A stretch of 64,000 nucleotides of DNA from Planctomycetaceae bacterium (GCA_039680605.1 JBDKTA010000039.1:1-64000), one strand, 5' to 3'; numbered from the stretch's first letter, positions 1 through 9,882 are shown. Notes: generated by a model from the letters alone, not told the origin. Numbers and translations are program-made.

Positions 1-300
1 CTGATCGGATCCAAAACAAGTGAAAAGACCCTTTGGGGTAGCAGAATGCCGCCATTGCACCGCCATTCCTGCACAAATCGACCGAAAATAATCTGCATAA
101 ATCTATAACTGCGGAAGTTGGGCTAACCCGGAAACCCATGTACTTCCGCTTTTGGGGACCTGGAGAGCCCTCCCGGCCAGCACTCAAATTCATAACTTGT
201 CGTTATACAAAGAGTTATGTAATCGTGCGCCGCGCCCCGTACTCCAATGAGACCTTGAGCTGTCTCGTGTCGCGGGCGTCCGCGGGACCCGTATAGACCT
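1..300. other. Window edge, no gene seen
   Basis: I see no convincing reading frame, RNA gene or repeat here. Short open frames lack a ribosome binding site and plausible composition. It is the region downstream of the PEP-CTERM gene, beyond its terminator. Confidence 0.5.
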
Positions 301-338
301 GACAAAAGCGGGCGGCGGTCATGCGACCGGCCGCCCGC
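301..338 (-). terminator. Rho-independent terminator of the PEP-CTERM gene
   Basis: A GC-rich hairpin has outer arms at 308-316 and 330-338 (9 bp) and an inner 4-bp continuation around an ATGC loop. On the minus strand it is followed by a short T run (TTTTGTC). It lies 30 bp after the stop codon of the minus-strand gene. Confidence 0.6.
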
Positions 339-367
339 TGCGACTGCTGCACTCGTTGCGGTGAGAG

Positions 368-1174
368 TTATTTCCGTTTGCGGCGAATCAGGGCTGCCAG
401 ACCGCCCAGCGCCAGCAGGCTCATTGTCGCCGGCTCGGGGATGTCCATCGAAAGCGTCAGGTCGCTCATCGGATCGAACGCGCCGTCGACGTTAAAGACG
501 CGCACATTGTCGATGGCGCCGTCCCAAGGCGAATAGTTACCGGAAACGCCGCCGACGGTGAGGTCGCCGCCGTTGATGCCGCTGTGTTCGAAAGAGTACT
601 TCGACTCGCCGTTGACGTAAAAGGTGGTCTGGCCGCCGACGGTCACGATCGCCAGGTTATACCAGGCGCCGTCTTCATAGTTGAAACTCGCCAGATCGCC
701 CGTCCCTGCCAGATGAAAGTTGATCGTCTGATCGCTGGGGTTCCAAATCCCCAGCCCGCTGGACCAGAAAGCGTCCCGCCGCTGGCCGTTGTTCGTCAGG
801 CGAACCCACATCTCGATTCCGTGGTCGGCGCCCAGCGAGACGGTGTTGGCGTAATAGTACATCGGGTCGCCCGTGCTCATGGACACCGCCAGAGAACTGG
901 CCGCGCCGGCTCCGGGCGCAACGTACGTTGCAAGAATCGGGTTGGCCGGAACCTCTTCCGGCTTGCTTCCAACGGGCCACCATTCGTCGTAAAGAGTCAG
1001 GCTGTTGCCGTTGCCGGAGCTGTCTACGCCAGTGGCGTTGACGGCGTTTCCTGCCGTCGCGCCGGGGTCGTCCTCGCCCATCAACCACAACGCCTGAGTG
1101 ACGGTGCCCGCCTGTGCCGATGCCGCCAGGGCCAATACGCCTGCAAGAGCCAAAATCAAAGTAGACCGGGTCAT
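368..1174 (-). CDS. PEP-CTERM sorting-domain protein with LamG-like fold
   Basis: This 268-residue exported protein starts with a signal peptide (about residues 1-22, ending near AQAG). The middle (about 30-240) looks like a concanavalin A/LamG-type jelly roll, as in many planctomycete surface proteins; motifs such as VDSSGNGNSL and GAIDNVRVF support that. The C-terminus is a classic PEP-CTERM signal: IPEPATMSLLALGG, a hydrophobic helix, then RRKRK. In this family the signal is thought to be cut by an exosortase at the inner membrane, releasing the protein to the envelope or matrix. A good ribosome site (GAAGGAG) precedes the ATG. It is divergent from the regulator at 1289. The ligand is unknown. 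Confidence 0.85.
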   Translation of the reverse strand: MTRSTLILALAGVLALAASAQAGTVTQALWLMGEDDPGATAGNAVNATGVDSSGNGNSLTLYDEWWPVGSKPEEVPANPILATYVAPGAGAASSLAVSMSTGDPMYYYANTVSLGADHGIEMWVRLTNNGQRRDAFWSSGLGIWNPSDQTINFHLAGTGDLASFNYEDGAWYNLAIVTVGGQTTFYVNGESKYSFEHSGINGGDLTVGGVSGNYSPWDGAIDNVRVFNVDGAFDPMSDLTLSMDIPEPATMSLLALGGLAALIRRKRK

Positions 1175-1288
1175 GTGCTTCTCCTTCGCTTGGAATTAAG
1201 GGGTTCGCTCGCTTAGTGACCCTTCCATTGTATTTGGTTTGCCTTTTTAGTAAAGAATCATATATCGGATGACGATGTATCAATTTTC
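1175..1288. promoter_or_regulatory. Divergent promoter region of PEP-CTERM gene and XylR-like regulator
   Basis: This short AT-richer gap separates two divergently transcribed genes, so both promoters must lie here or overlap the 5' ends. I could not assign -35/-10 boxes with confidence. Autoregulation by the AraC-type protein encoded at 1289 is possible but is inference. Confidence 0.4.
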
Positions 1289-2428
1289 ATGGCCCGAAAC
1301 GTCAAACGCATCCTGCTGGCCGGCAACGACCGCGACGACGTGCGCCGCGGCGTGTGCGATTATGCACAAAAGGCCGGATGGGTGGTGATCCTGGCCGAGG
1401 GGCTCAGGCAGACCCCTTCCGAGGCGGCAGAGCTTTGGTCCGTAGCCGGAATCATCGTCAAGGCCATTCACCGCGACATGCGCTTCTGGGTGCGCTCTCG
1501 CGTCCCGGTCGTCGGACTGGGGCTGCCTTTCAAAAGGGCTGGCGTCGTGGCGGCGGCCGACGATTACGCGATCGGGCGGATGGCGGCAGAGCATCTTCTG
1601 CAGGAACGCTTTGCGCACCTGGCCTACTGCTACGTCGGCGGGTATCTGTGGATTCACCTCCAGCGCGACGGATTTGAAGCGGCTGTGCGGCGGGCGAAGA
1701 AGCAGTTCTATCTGCTCGATTGGTCCGCCAGCGAACCTGCCCGGCGCGGGTACACCTCCCGCGCGTTCTGCCGATGGCTGGGCCAGGAACTCACCGCCCT
1801 GCCCAAGCCCCTGGGGCTGCTGCTGGACAGCGACTGGACTGCCGTCGATGCCCTCGAAGCGTGCATCGAAGCCAACCTGGCGGTGCCTGAGCAGGTGGCG
1901 CTGATCGGGGTGGGCGACTGCCTGGAGATCTGCCAGGCCGCCCCCGTGCCCCTGTCCAGCGTGCGCATTGACGGCTACCAGCAGGGCTACCGCTCGGCCG
2001 AGTTGCTCGATGCTCGCATGTCCGGGCGGCCCATTCCCCGCCGGCACGTGCTGATCCCGCCGCCGGGCATTGCGGTGCGTCAGAGCAGCAATATCATCGC
2101 CGTGCCGCACCTGCCGACGGCGCGGGCGTTGCGATTCATCTGGGACCACCTCGCCGACAGCGCCCTGACCAGCAACGCCGTCGCCGCGGCCGTCGGGCTC
2201 TCGCGCGGCTCATTGGACCTGCATTTCCTCAAGCACCTGGGCAAGACGGTGGCCCAGGAGATCGGCCAGGCTCGTTTGACGCAGGCGAAAATCCTGCTGG
2301 GCGGGACAGACAAGACCCTGGCGCAGATCGCCCGCCAGACAGGTTTCAGTTGCGCCCTGCACCTGCGCCGAACGTTCAACCGCGCCGAAAGCACCCCCCT
2401 GTCGCGCAGACCGCCGCCGACTACATGA
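1289..2428 (+). CDS. XylR-like AraC-family transcriptional regulator
   Basis: The 379-residue protein has two parts. Residues about 5-270 resemble a LacI/periplasmic-binding-protein sensor domain (ADDYAIGRMAAEHLL, PEQVALIGVGD). Residues about 280-370 form an AraC-type double helix-turn-helix (SNAVAAAVGLSRGSL, then KTLAQIARQTGFS). This architecture is that of XylR-type sugar-responsive activators. The inducer is probably a sugar, which is inference. The second HTH core is followed by a short tail that departs from the usual F-K-R-x-x-G-x-x-P ending (FNRAESTPLSRRPP), so the last residues may be altered. It is divergent from the PEP-CTERM gene. Confidence 0.8.
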   Translation: MARNVKRILLAGNDRDDVRRGVCDYAQKAGWVVILAEGLRQTPSEAAELWSVAGIIVKAIHRDMRFWVRSRVPVVGLGLPFKRAGVVAAADDYAIGRMAAEHLLQERFAHLAYCYVGGYLWIHLQRDGFEAAVRRAKKQFYLLDWSASEPARRGYTSRAFCRWLGQELTALPKPLGLLLDSDWTAVDALEACIEANLAVPEQVALIGVGDCLEICQAAPVPLSSVRIDGYQQGYRSAELLDARMSGRPIPRRHVLIPPPGIAVRQSSNIIAVPHLPTARALRFIWDHLADSALTSNAVAAAVGLSRGSLDLHFLKHLGKTVAQEIGQARLTQAKILLGGTDKTLAQIARQTGFSCALHLRRTFNRAESTPLSRRPPPTT

Positions 2429-2530
2429 AGGAACTCCCTGTCCCGTTAAGCCGCCGGGCCTGCTCCTGCGGCAGGCGGCCATAATCGCCCATGGTCCAGT
2501 TCTCCAAGCTCTGATCCGGGCGGTTTGGGC

Positions 2531-2557
2531 CACAGAGACACAGAGCTCACAGAGCCG
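2531..2557. repeat. 9-nt-period degenerate tandem tract
   Basis: Three units of the ACAGAG(N)3 type occur in tandem. The same kind of tract, in either orientation, recurs at 24078, 25336, 25488, 33309 and about 41250. Confidence 0.5.
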
Positions 2558-2592
2558 AGCGAAGTCAAGGGCGGCGGCATCTAATTGGGTGG

Positions 2593-2622
2593 CATGGCGA
2601 CACGCGTTAGCAGGTCGCCATG
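2593..2622. repeat. Palindromic element, CATGGCGAC arms
   Basis: Arms CATGGCGAC (2593-2601) and GTCGCCATG (2614-2622) are perfect inverted repeats, preceded by GGGTGG. The same arms occur between genes at 33252 and inside the E2 gene at 52862 and 53231. Nothing else in the 283-bp gap 2429-2711 looks functional. Confidence 0.75.
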
Positions 2623-2711
2623 GGGTGTTCAGCGCAAGGATCGCAGCAAGCCCCCCTGGAGTGCGGCACCGTTACATTAGGTCGCGAACCATCGTTGAAG
2701 TCGATCAAGTA

Positions 2712-4010
2712 TCATCGTGGCGCCTCTCCGGGTTGTGCTGTGTCGATGGACATCTCGGGTATCCAGTTGATTACCTGTCGCCATAGACCAGCATCTAACT
2801 CCTTAAGACGGCTTGTCAGCCTTTGCGCCTCGCTTTTATTGCCGCGGCCCCATTCGGCAAGTGCCAAATATTGAATTGCAGTCCCGTTCTGGCTGTCGAG
2901 CTCCAGGACCATCCGCAAGGCCTTGGTGGCGCCGGGATAATCCTTCAGGTAATACAAGCTTACTCCAAGATCCGAAAGTACCTCGACGTTCCTGGGCGGG
3001 ACAGCGGCCACATCCTTCAGTAGTTCGGATGCTTCAGATTCTTTGCCCGACCTGAGCAGGACCCCCGCGAGAAAGCACTTCGCCATAGCGTTCTTTGGAT
3101 CGATCAGAATCGCTTCGCGCAGGCAGGTCTCAGCAGTTGCATACTCCTGTTCATGCCGACAGATTCTCCCGGTCCAGATCCAACTGTCCAGAAGAACCTG
3201 CCGGCCGCGGGCGCTTTCCCAGAAGGCTTCCAGATACTGCCTTGGGTGCCTCTTTGCCTTTCCTCTTTCTTCCCCGGAAAAAGTAGCCGCGGCCACAACG
3301 TCCAGTTCAGCCCACCCCTGCGGTCCCTGTCGCTGAATGAAGTTTTTGACCGGGCCAGCCATGGCCAAACCCAAGCCCGGCCCCATCATCCCGCGTGCAT
3401 CCCAAAAGTTTAAGGCAAATCGAATCTGGTCATCGAGATGAAGCAGCCGTTTCGTCCACACCGAAACGTGGCGGAAGTCCTTATGCATGCACAAGGCACA
3501 ACCCAATAGATCGCTTTCGACAACGGTCCTTTTCGGATCTTGGCACACGGCCTGATATTCTTCTCTGAGGGCCGGCAGAACTTCTCGGTAGCCACACCTG
3601 GAGACCATAACGAGAAGATTCACGCGATCCGTCCCCGTGAAGTGGCTGAAATTCGTCCATAGATAGCGGCCTGCGGACTCATTCAGAAAAGGCCAACCCG
3701 GATTCTGATCCCATGGTGTGCTCAGCAGAAGCCTCTGATCCTGCTCGCCCAGTCGGGAGAACTCTTCTTCAAAAGCCCGAAGCCCATCTTCACCTCGCTT
3801 CAGAAGCTCTCTTCGAATAGCAAAATCTTCAACGTCACTGTCACCCTTAGCCAAGGCAAGCGACATCCTCAAATGGTCATTTGCTAATTTCCGGCTATCC
3901 ACTTCTGGAGACGATAAGACAAAGCAACAGATGACGGCAGCAAGTAGAAGTACAGATATCGCCACAAGAAAGATATGCCAGTAGCTACCATGGTTTTTTA
4001 TCATCTGCAA
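2712..4010 (-). CDS. Membrane-anchored TPR protein
   Basis: This 432-residue protein has one N-terminal membrane segment (about residues 11-33, HIFLVAISVLLLAAVICCFVL) and a long extracytoplasmic part. The C-terminal third (about 300-415) contains tetratricopeptide repeats (YATAETCLREAILIDPKNAMAKC and following units). The middle holds no domain I recognise. TPR regions normally mediate protein contacts, so a scaffolding role is likely but unproven. Its codon use looks less GC-biased than its neighbours, which could mean later acquisition. It stands alone between repeat-rich gaps. Confidence 0.75.
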   Translation of the reverse strand: MQMIKNHGSYWHIFLVAISVLLLAAVICCFVLSSPEVDSRKLANDHLRMSLALAKGDSDVEDFAIRRELLKRGEDGLRAFEEEFSRLGEQDQRLLLSTPWDQNPGWPFLNESAGRYLWTNFSHFTGTDRVNLLVMVSRCGYREVLPALREEYQAVCQDPKRTVVESDLLGCALCMHKDFRHVSVWTKRLLHLDDQIRFALNFWDARGMMGPGLGLAMAGPVKNFIQRQGPQGWAELDVVAAATFSGEERGKAKRHPRQYLEAFWESARGRQVLLDSWIWTGRICRHEQEYATAETCLREAILIDPKNAMAKCFLAGVLLRSGKESEASELLKDVAAVPPRNVEVLSDLGVSLYYLKDYPGATKALRMVLELDSQNGTAIQYLALAEWGRGNKSEAQRLTSRLKELDAGLWRQVINWIPEMSIDTAQPGEAPR

Positions 4011-4502
4011 TTCTCAGCACCTTCTGAAGCGCGCCAGATTGTTCGCAATCTCAACCATCCGTCAGAGGCCGCCTTTTATGTCTTCAACATGCCGGCCCTA
4101 TTTGAGACGAACGAGCGGCAGATTTCTTTTGAAAAAGTTGAAAAAATCTCCATTGCGGTTCTTCAGCAGCAGAAAGGCGTTGTCCGAGGTGGTCACAATT
4201 TGTGACCGGCTCCGCTTGGCGGTGGTTTAGCACCCGCCTCGCAGAGGCGGCAGGTTTTAGACGCCACCGGTGGTCGAGAGTCAAAAGCCTTCCGCCTCTG
4301 CGAGGCGGGGAGATTATGAAGACGTTCTCCGGAGGCTCGCGCCTGCGGCTAAATTCTGGAGCCTCTTGGAGGCTCATTTTCGGAGCAAAGGCTGCCAAGC
4401 CGCCGGCGGCTTGGGGTCGCTCTATTTTCGCGGATTTGCCGGCGAGCTTCTGCATAGGATTAAGCAGGCCTCCGGGCCATGTCCTAAAAAGGAAGCCGCG
4501 CG
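4011..4502. other. Hairpin-rich non-coding region upstream of pntAA
   Basis: No gene is supported in this 492-bp stretch. It contains several inverted repeats: two copies of CCGCCTC-N3-GAGGCGG (about 4234-4250 and 4291-4307), a GAGCCTC/GAGGCTC hairpin near 4359-4376, and a perfect 20-bp palindrome at 4395-4414. A ribosome site (AAGGAAG) sits just before pntAA. Confidence 0.55.
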
Positions 4503-5642
4503 ATGAAGATTGCCGTGTTGCGGGAAATCCTGCCGGGGGAGACCCGGGCGGCGGCTGTGCCGGAATCGCTACGGCGACTGGCGCGGGGGGGCACGTCGGT
4601 GGCCGTCGAGGCGGGGCTGGGTCGCGGCTGCGGTATCGCCGATGACAAGTACGCCTCCGCCGGAGCGAGCGTGGCGCCCGACGCCGCGGCGGCCCTGGAC
4701 GGCGCAGAACTCGTCCTGAAAGTGCTGCCGCCGGCGTGGGGCCCCTGCGCCCCGCGCGACGAAGTTGAGTTGCTCCACTCGGGGCAGGTGCTGGTGGGCA
4801 TGCTCGCCCCGGCGGCCAATCCCGAACTCATCGCCGCCCTGGCACAGCGGGGCGTCACGTGCTTCTCGCTGGACGCCATGCCCCGCATCACCCGCGCCCA
4901 GTCGATGGACGTGCTGTCGAGCATGAGCACCGTCGCGGGGTACCAGGCGGTGGTTCTGGCCGCGGCCGCACTGGGCAAAATGATGCCCATGATGATGACC
5001 GCCGCCGGAACCATCAAACCCGCCAACGTGCTGGTGATCGGGGCGGGCGTGGCCGGGCTTCAAGCCGTCGCCACCGCCAGGCGACTGGGCGGCGTGGTCA
5101 AGGCCGTCGACACGCGTCCGGCCGTCAAGGAGCAGATCCTCAGCCTCGGCGCCAAGTTCGTGCCGCTGGAAGTGGCCCACGACGCCGAGGCCGCCGGCGG
5201 ATACGCCGCCGACCTGGGCAGCGAGTACTACCGCAAAGAGCAGGAGATTCTCGCCCCGCACGTGGCCGAGGCCGACATCATCGTCGCCACGGCCATGATC
5301 CCCAATCGCAAGGCGCCGCTGCTGATCACCAAAGACATGCTCGCCTCGATGCGCGGCGGCAGCGTGATTGTGGACCTGGCCGCCTCGGCCGGGGGCAACT
5401 GCGAAGCGACCGAGCCGGGCAAGGACGTGCAGGTCGAAGGCGTCAAGATCCTCGCCCCGCTCAACCTGCCCACGCAGGTGCCCCTCGACGCCAGCCGCAT
5501 GTACGCCTCCAACATCGCCTCGTTCGTCGCCGAGCTGGTCAAGGACGACCAGGTCAACGTGGATATGGAAAATGAAGTGATCGCCGACACCCTTGTCACG
5601 CGCGACGGGCAGGTGGTCGAACACCGAAAGGGCACGCCATGA
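4503..5642 (+). CDS. pntAA: Proton-translocating NAD(P) transhydrogenase, alpha subunit part 1
   Basis: This 379-residue soluble NAD(H)-binding domain I belongs to the proton-pumping transhydrogenase, which couples hydride transfer between NADH and NADP+ to proton movement. The family pattern is clear: an alanine-dehydrogenase/PNT N-terminal domain, the Rossmann segment VLVIGAGVAGLQAVATARRLG (about 178-198), and DLAASAGGNCEAT (about 295). The alpha chain is split here: the membrane part is encoded separately at 5639, as in Rhodospirillum and many other bacteria. Its stop overlaps the next start as ATGA, so translation is coupled. A good AAGGAAG ribosome site precedes the ATG. Confidence 0.95.
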   Translation: MKIAVLREILPGETRAAAVPESLRRLARGGTSVAVEAGLGRGCGIADDKYASAGASVAPDAAAALDGAELVLKVLPPAWGPCAPRDEVELLHSGQVLVGMLAPAANPELIAALAQRGVTCFSLDAMPRITRAQSMDVLSSMSTVAGYQAVVLAAAALGKMMPMMMTAAGTIKPANVLVIGAGVAGLQAVATARRLGGVVKAVDTRPAVKEQILSLGAKFVPLEVAHDAEAAGGYAADLGSEYYRKEQEILAPHVAEADIIVATAMIPNRKAPLLITKDMLASMRGGSVIVDLAASAGGNCEATEPGKDVQVEGVKILAPLNLPTQVPLDASRMYASNIASFVAELVKDDQVNVDMENEVIADTLVTRDGQVVEHRKGTP

Positions 5643-5967
5643 TTGGCCAACTACTCACACTGGCCGCCGCCGAGATGACGCTCACGATGGCCGTCATCGT
5701 CTTCGTGCTGGCCATGTTCGTCGGCCTCGAGATCATCACCAAGGTCCCCACCATGCTGCACACGCCGCTGATGAGCGGGTCTAACGCCATCAGCGGCATC
5801 ACGATCGTCGGGGCCCTGGGCGCCGCGGCGGTGCTCAAGGGCGGCGGGCATGAGATCCTTGCCGCCACGGCCGGCACGCTGGCCGTCACGGCCGCCATGA
5901 TCAACGTGGTCGGCGGGTACCTGGTGACGCACCGCATGCTGGGCATGTTCAAGAAAGGCCCCAAGCC

Positions 5968-5971
<4 letters not shown>
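5639..5971 (+). CDS. pntAB: NAD(P) transhydrogenase, alpha subunit part 2 (membrane)
   Basis: This 110-residue protein has three predicted membrane helices, matching the membrane domain of the alpha chain in organisms with split PntA. The conserved segment GLEIITKVPTMLHTPLMSG (about 31-49) is typical of the family. It overlaps both neighbours by 4 bp (ATGA), which indicates tight translational coupling and fixed subunit ratios. Confidence 0.95.
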
Positions 5972-7368
<1,397 letters not shown>

Positions 7369-7373
7369 TCGAA

Positions 7374-7472
7374 GGGTGCCGTGGCGCGCAGGGCCGAAGG
7401 CCCGAAGAGCCACGATCCCCGAACCTTGGGGCAGTCGTGGCTGTCGGGCTTCGCCCTCCCGCCACGGCACCC
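7374..7472. repeat. 99-nt cloverleaf-shaped palindromic element
   Basis: A perfect 13-bp closing stem (7374-7386 with 7460-7472) encloses three smaller hairpins at 7391-7403, 7409-7441 and 7446-7456. The outer arm GGGTGCCGTGGCG is close to that of the elements at 62334 and 53584, so it belongs to the same interspersed family. It begins 5 bp after the pntB stop. Confidence 0.7.
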
Positions 7473-7495
7473 GGCACTTCCATCGCGTGCGGCCC

Positions 7496-7612
7496 TATGG
7501 AGTGCGGCAGCAGCAGCTGCCGCTTTGGATGTTTTTTGGCACAAGCAGTGCCCAACCTTCCGCACCATCCCAACAACAACCAAAGCGGCAGCTAAGGCTG
7601 CCGCACTCCATA
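7496..7612. repeat. Inverted doublet of GCGGCAGC palindromes
   Basis: Two inverted copies (7496-7529 and 7580-7612) share a 16-bp outer stem and a 14-bp inner stem; each copy is itself a palindrome. The same doublet occurs at 52329-52415, and a single copy lies inside a coding region at 60552-60586. Confidence 0.75.
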
Positions 7613-7636
7613 GTTCTGCCCGCATAAGATTCTTTC

Positions 7637-8563
7637 ATGCCCGAGCCAACAAGATATGTCGTCACCGGCGCCTTCGGTTTCCTGGGGCGCCATATCGCCC
7701 GGCGGTTGATCGAGCGCGGCGACCAGGTGCTGAGCCTGAACGGCCGACGGCCCGATATCGGCGACGACCGGCGCATCGCCGTGGCGCGGCTGGACTTCGC
7801 CTCGCCGGACAAGCTGGTCGAGTCCCTGCGCGGCGCGGCCGTGCTCTTCAACACGTATTGGATCCGCTACCCGATGCACGGCCTGACGTTCGAGCAGGCG
7901 GTGGAGAACTCCCGCGTCCTGATCGCCGCGGCGCGTGAGGCGGCGGTGCCGCGCGTCGTCCACATCAGCATTACCAACCCCTCAGCCGATTCGCCGCTGG
8001 GGTATTTTCGCGGCAAGGCGCGGGTCGAGGAGTCGCTGAAAGACTCGGGCCTCTCGCACGCGATCCTGCGCCCGGCGGCGCTCTTCGGCGACGAAGGCAT
8101 CCTCATCAACAACATCGCCTGGGCCCTGCGGCGCCTGCCCGTCTTCGCCCTCTTCGGACGCGGCCGGTACCGCCTGCAGCCGATCTTTGTTGAGGACCTG
8201 GCGGAGTTGGCGATCGAGCAGGCCGCCCGAACGGAGAACGTCACCCTCGACGCGATTGGCCCCGAGACGTTCACCTATCGCCAGCTTGTCAAAGCCATCG
8301 CCCGGGCCATCGGGGTGCATCGGTTCATCGTGCCGGCCCCGCCGCCGGTGGCGCTGGCGATGGTGCAGGCGATGGGCTGGATCCTGGGCGACCCGATCGT
8401 CACGCCCGAGGAAATGCGCGGCCTTATGGACGGCCTGCTGGCCACCGATTCGCCGCCGGCGGCGTCCACGCGATTGAGCGACTGGATGAGAGACCACGCC
8501 GCCGACCTCGGCCGAAGCTACATGAGCGAGCGCGCCCGGCGAAGGGGCCTGGTCTACGATTGA
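7637..8563 (+). CDS. NAD-dependent epimerase/dehydratase family protein
   Basis: This 308-residue extended short-chain dehydrogenase has the nucleotide-binding motif TGAFGFLGRHIARRL (about 11-25) near its start. The rest resembles atypical SDRs of the NmrA/NDUFA9-like group (FRGKARVEESLKDSGLSHAILRPAALFGDEG), which often bind NAD(P) without a strong catalytic Tyr-x3-Lys. The substrate is unknown. Its 3' end overlaps the end of the convergent two-TM gene of the retron by 10 bp. Confidence 0.8.
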   Translation: MPEPTRYVVTGAFGFLGRHIARRLIERGDQVLSLNGRRPDIGDDRRIAVARLDFASPDKLVESLRGAAVLFNTYWIRYPMHGLTFEQAVENSRVLIAAAREAAVPRVVHISITNPSADSPLGYFRGKARVEESLKDSGLSHAILRPAALFGDEGILINNIAWALRRLPVFALFGRGRYRLQPIFVEDLAELAIEQAARTENVTLDAIGPETFTYRQLVKAIARAIGVHRFIVPAPPPVALAMVQAMGWILGDPIVTPEEMRGLMDGLLATDSPPAASTRLSDWMRDHAADLGRSYMSERARRRGLVYD

Positions 8564-8880
8564 GGTGAAGGCGCATTATCTTCGTGGTGTGAGGTTCTGG
8601 GCTTGAGGGCCCAGAAACATTTCACGACTAACGTGGCCAGGATCAGAATTGCCAACCCGGCATCAAATGTCACAACGGCAGCCCGCCCACCCGCAGAGTA
8701 GAGCGACCTGTAGATAAATCGCCAGAATGATTGCTGATTCTGTGGGTTGGCCAGTTCCGACTCGAAACAGGTCGCATGGCTGGTCGCAGACCACAGGGAC
8801 CCAGCTGCACCGGCCAGCAGTAATAAAGAAAACATCCAGTTCCGCAATCTGCTAATTGGCTTGGCAGGCCCTTGAGTCAT
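8554..8880 (-). CDS. Small two-TM protein, candidate retron effector
   Basis: This 108-residue protein has two hydrophobic segments (about 15-33 and 67-88) joined by a loop, with a short charged tail. I do not recognise a family. Its start codon overlaps the stop of the reverse transcriptase gene (ATGA, 8877-8880), so it is almost certainly made from the same transcript by translational coupling. Known defence retrons encode an RT, a structured RNA and an effector, and in some (for example Ec48) the effector is a two-TM membrane protein. By position and topology this protein fits that role. The assignment to a toxic membrane effector is inference. Confidence 0.65.
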   Translation of the reverse strand: MTQGPAKPISRLRNWMFSLLLLAGAAGSLWSATSHATCFESELANPQNQQSFWRFIYRSLYSAGGRAAVVTFDAGLAILILATLVVKCFWALKPRTSHHEDNAPSPQS

Positions 8881-9872
8881 TGCGGCACGCTTGGCGGCAC
8901 GGACTGCACCTTGATCATGTGCTGCAAAGCGTCCCAGCCGGCTAACTGCGCAGCCGTCAGCGAGGCCTCTTTTCCTGTCATGAGATGATGCCGCACCGCG
9001 CGCAGCCGCCTTCGGGTGGCGCGCGGGAGATTGGCCTTGTCATTAACGACGATGCCCGTGACGCACTGGGCCATGTGGCGCCGGCGCACGCTGCGCTTGC
9101 GGCGGTGGTGCGTGCGATAGCCAAAGCCGCTCAGCACCAGTTGCGCCGCCGAGACCAGCATGTTCACGCGGGCCGCGTCCGCCGGTTCGCTGAACGAAAA
9201 GGCCATGTCGTCGGCGTAGCGCGTGTACGTGGCGCCCATCTTCGCGGCCAGGGCACTCAGCCGCGCGTCGAGGCGGTAGTTGAGGAGGTTGCTCAGGCAC
9301 GGACTGGTGGGCGCGCCCTGCGGCAGAGCGCCTTGATGGGTGCAGATCCGCGTCAGGAGGGCGGCGGACGAATCGTCGTAGCCGATGAACCTGAAGTATT
9401 CCTCCACGCGCCGGGCAGTGGTCGAGGGGAAGAAGTCGCGGATGTCCAGCCGCACCAGTACGCTGTGCCCCACGTGAGGCAGGGCATTAGTGACAATAGA
9501 CCGCCCGCGGCGGAACCCGTTAACCGCCGGGTGCGCCTTGAGCCCTCCAAGCACCTTGCGCAGGATGTCACGCTGAAGCGCCTTCAGGCCCGGCTGCGGG
9601 GCGTGGATGGTCCGGCGGCCGCCGCTGCGCTTGGCGATGGAGAAAGTCTCGTACTCCACCGCGATCTGTGAGAGGGCGTTGCTGTCGCGGCCGAGCCGAA
9701 GTGCCAGGTCGGCCAGGAAGAATTTCGGCGGACGCCGCCGGCTGCGCTTGGGCGGGGAGGGGGCGGCCGCAGCGCTGCCGCGTCCGACAGGACCGTCAGG
9801 CGCCCCGGCGGCGCGATACGGATTGGCCTCGCTGCTGCCCAGCAGTCCGCGGATGATCTGCCACAGTCCCAT
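8877..9872 (-). CDS. Retron-type reverse transcriptase
   Basis: The 331-residue protein carries the ordered RT motifs and both retron hallmarks. NALPH (129-133) is the retron NAxxH motif. LDIRDFF (142-148) carries the first metal-binding Asp, LPQGAPTSP is at 183-191, the catalytic YADD is at 219-222, and VTG (271-273) is the second retron hallmark. Residues 1-50 form a Pro/Ala/Arg-rich extension before the RT fold. No maturase or endonuclease domain is present, so a group II intron protein is unlikely. A structured RNA lies immediately upstream on the same strand, and a two-TM gene overlaps the 3' end. In retrons the RT copies part of the upstream RNA into branched msDNA. The ribosome site AAGGGA precedes the ATG. 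Confidence 0.88.
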   Translation of the reverse strand: MGLWQIIRGLLGSSEANPYRAAGAPDGPVGRGSAAAAPSPPKRSRRRPPKFFLADLALRLGRDSNALSQIAVEYETFSIAKRSGGRRTIHAPQPGLKALQRDILRKVLGGLKAHPAVNGFRRGRSIVTNALPHVGHSVLVRLDIRDFFPSTTARRVEEYFRFIGYDDSSAALLTRICTHQGALPQGAPTSPCLSNLLNYRLDARLSALAAKMGATYTRYADDMAFSFSEPADAARVNMLVSAAQLVLSGFGYRTHHRRKRSVRRRHMAQCVTGIVVNDKANLPRATRRRLRAVRHHLMTGKEASLTAAQLAGWDALQHMIKVQSVPPSVPQ

Positions 9873-9882
9873 GGTCGCTTCC

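Noticed and set aside
7374-7472. tRNA gene
   Set aside because: The fold is a cloverleaf, but the acceptor stem is 13 bp and the T-loop and D-loop consensus bases and CCA-adjacent features are missing.
8877-9872. RT as a group II intron or diversity-generating retroelement protein
   Set aside because: There is no maturase (X) or HNH domain, no template/variable repeat pair or target protein nearby, and the NAxxH and VTG motifs indicate a retron.
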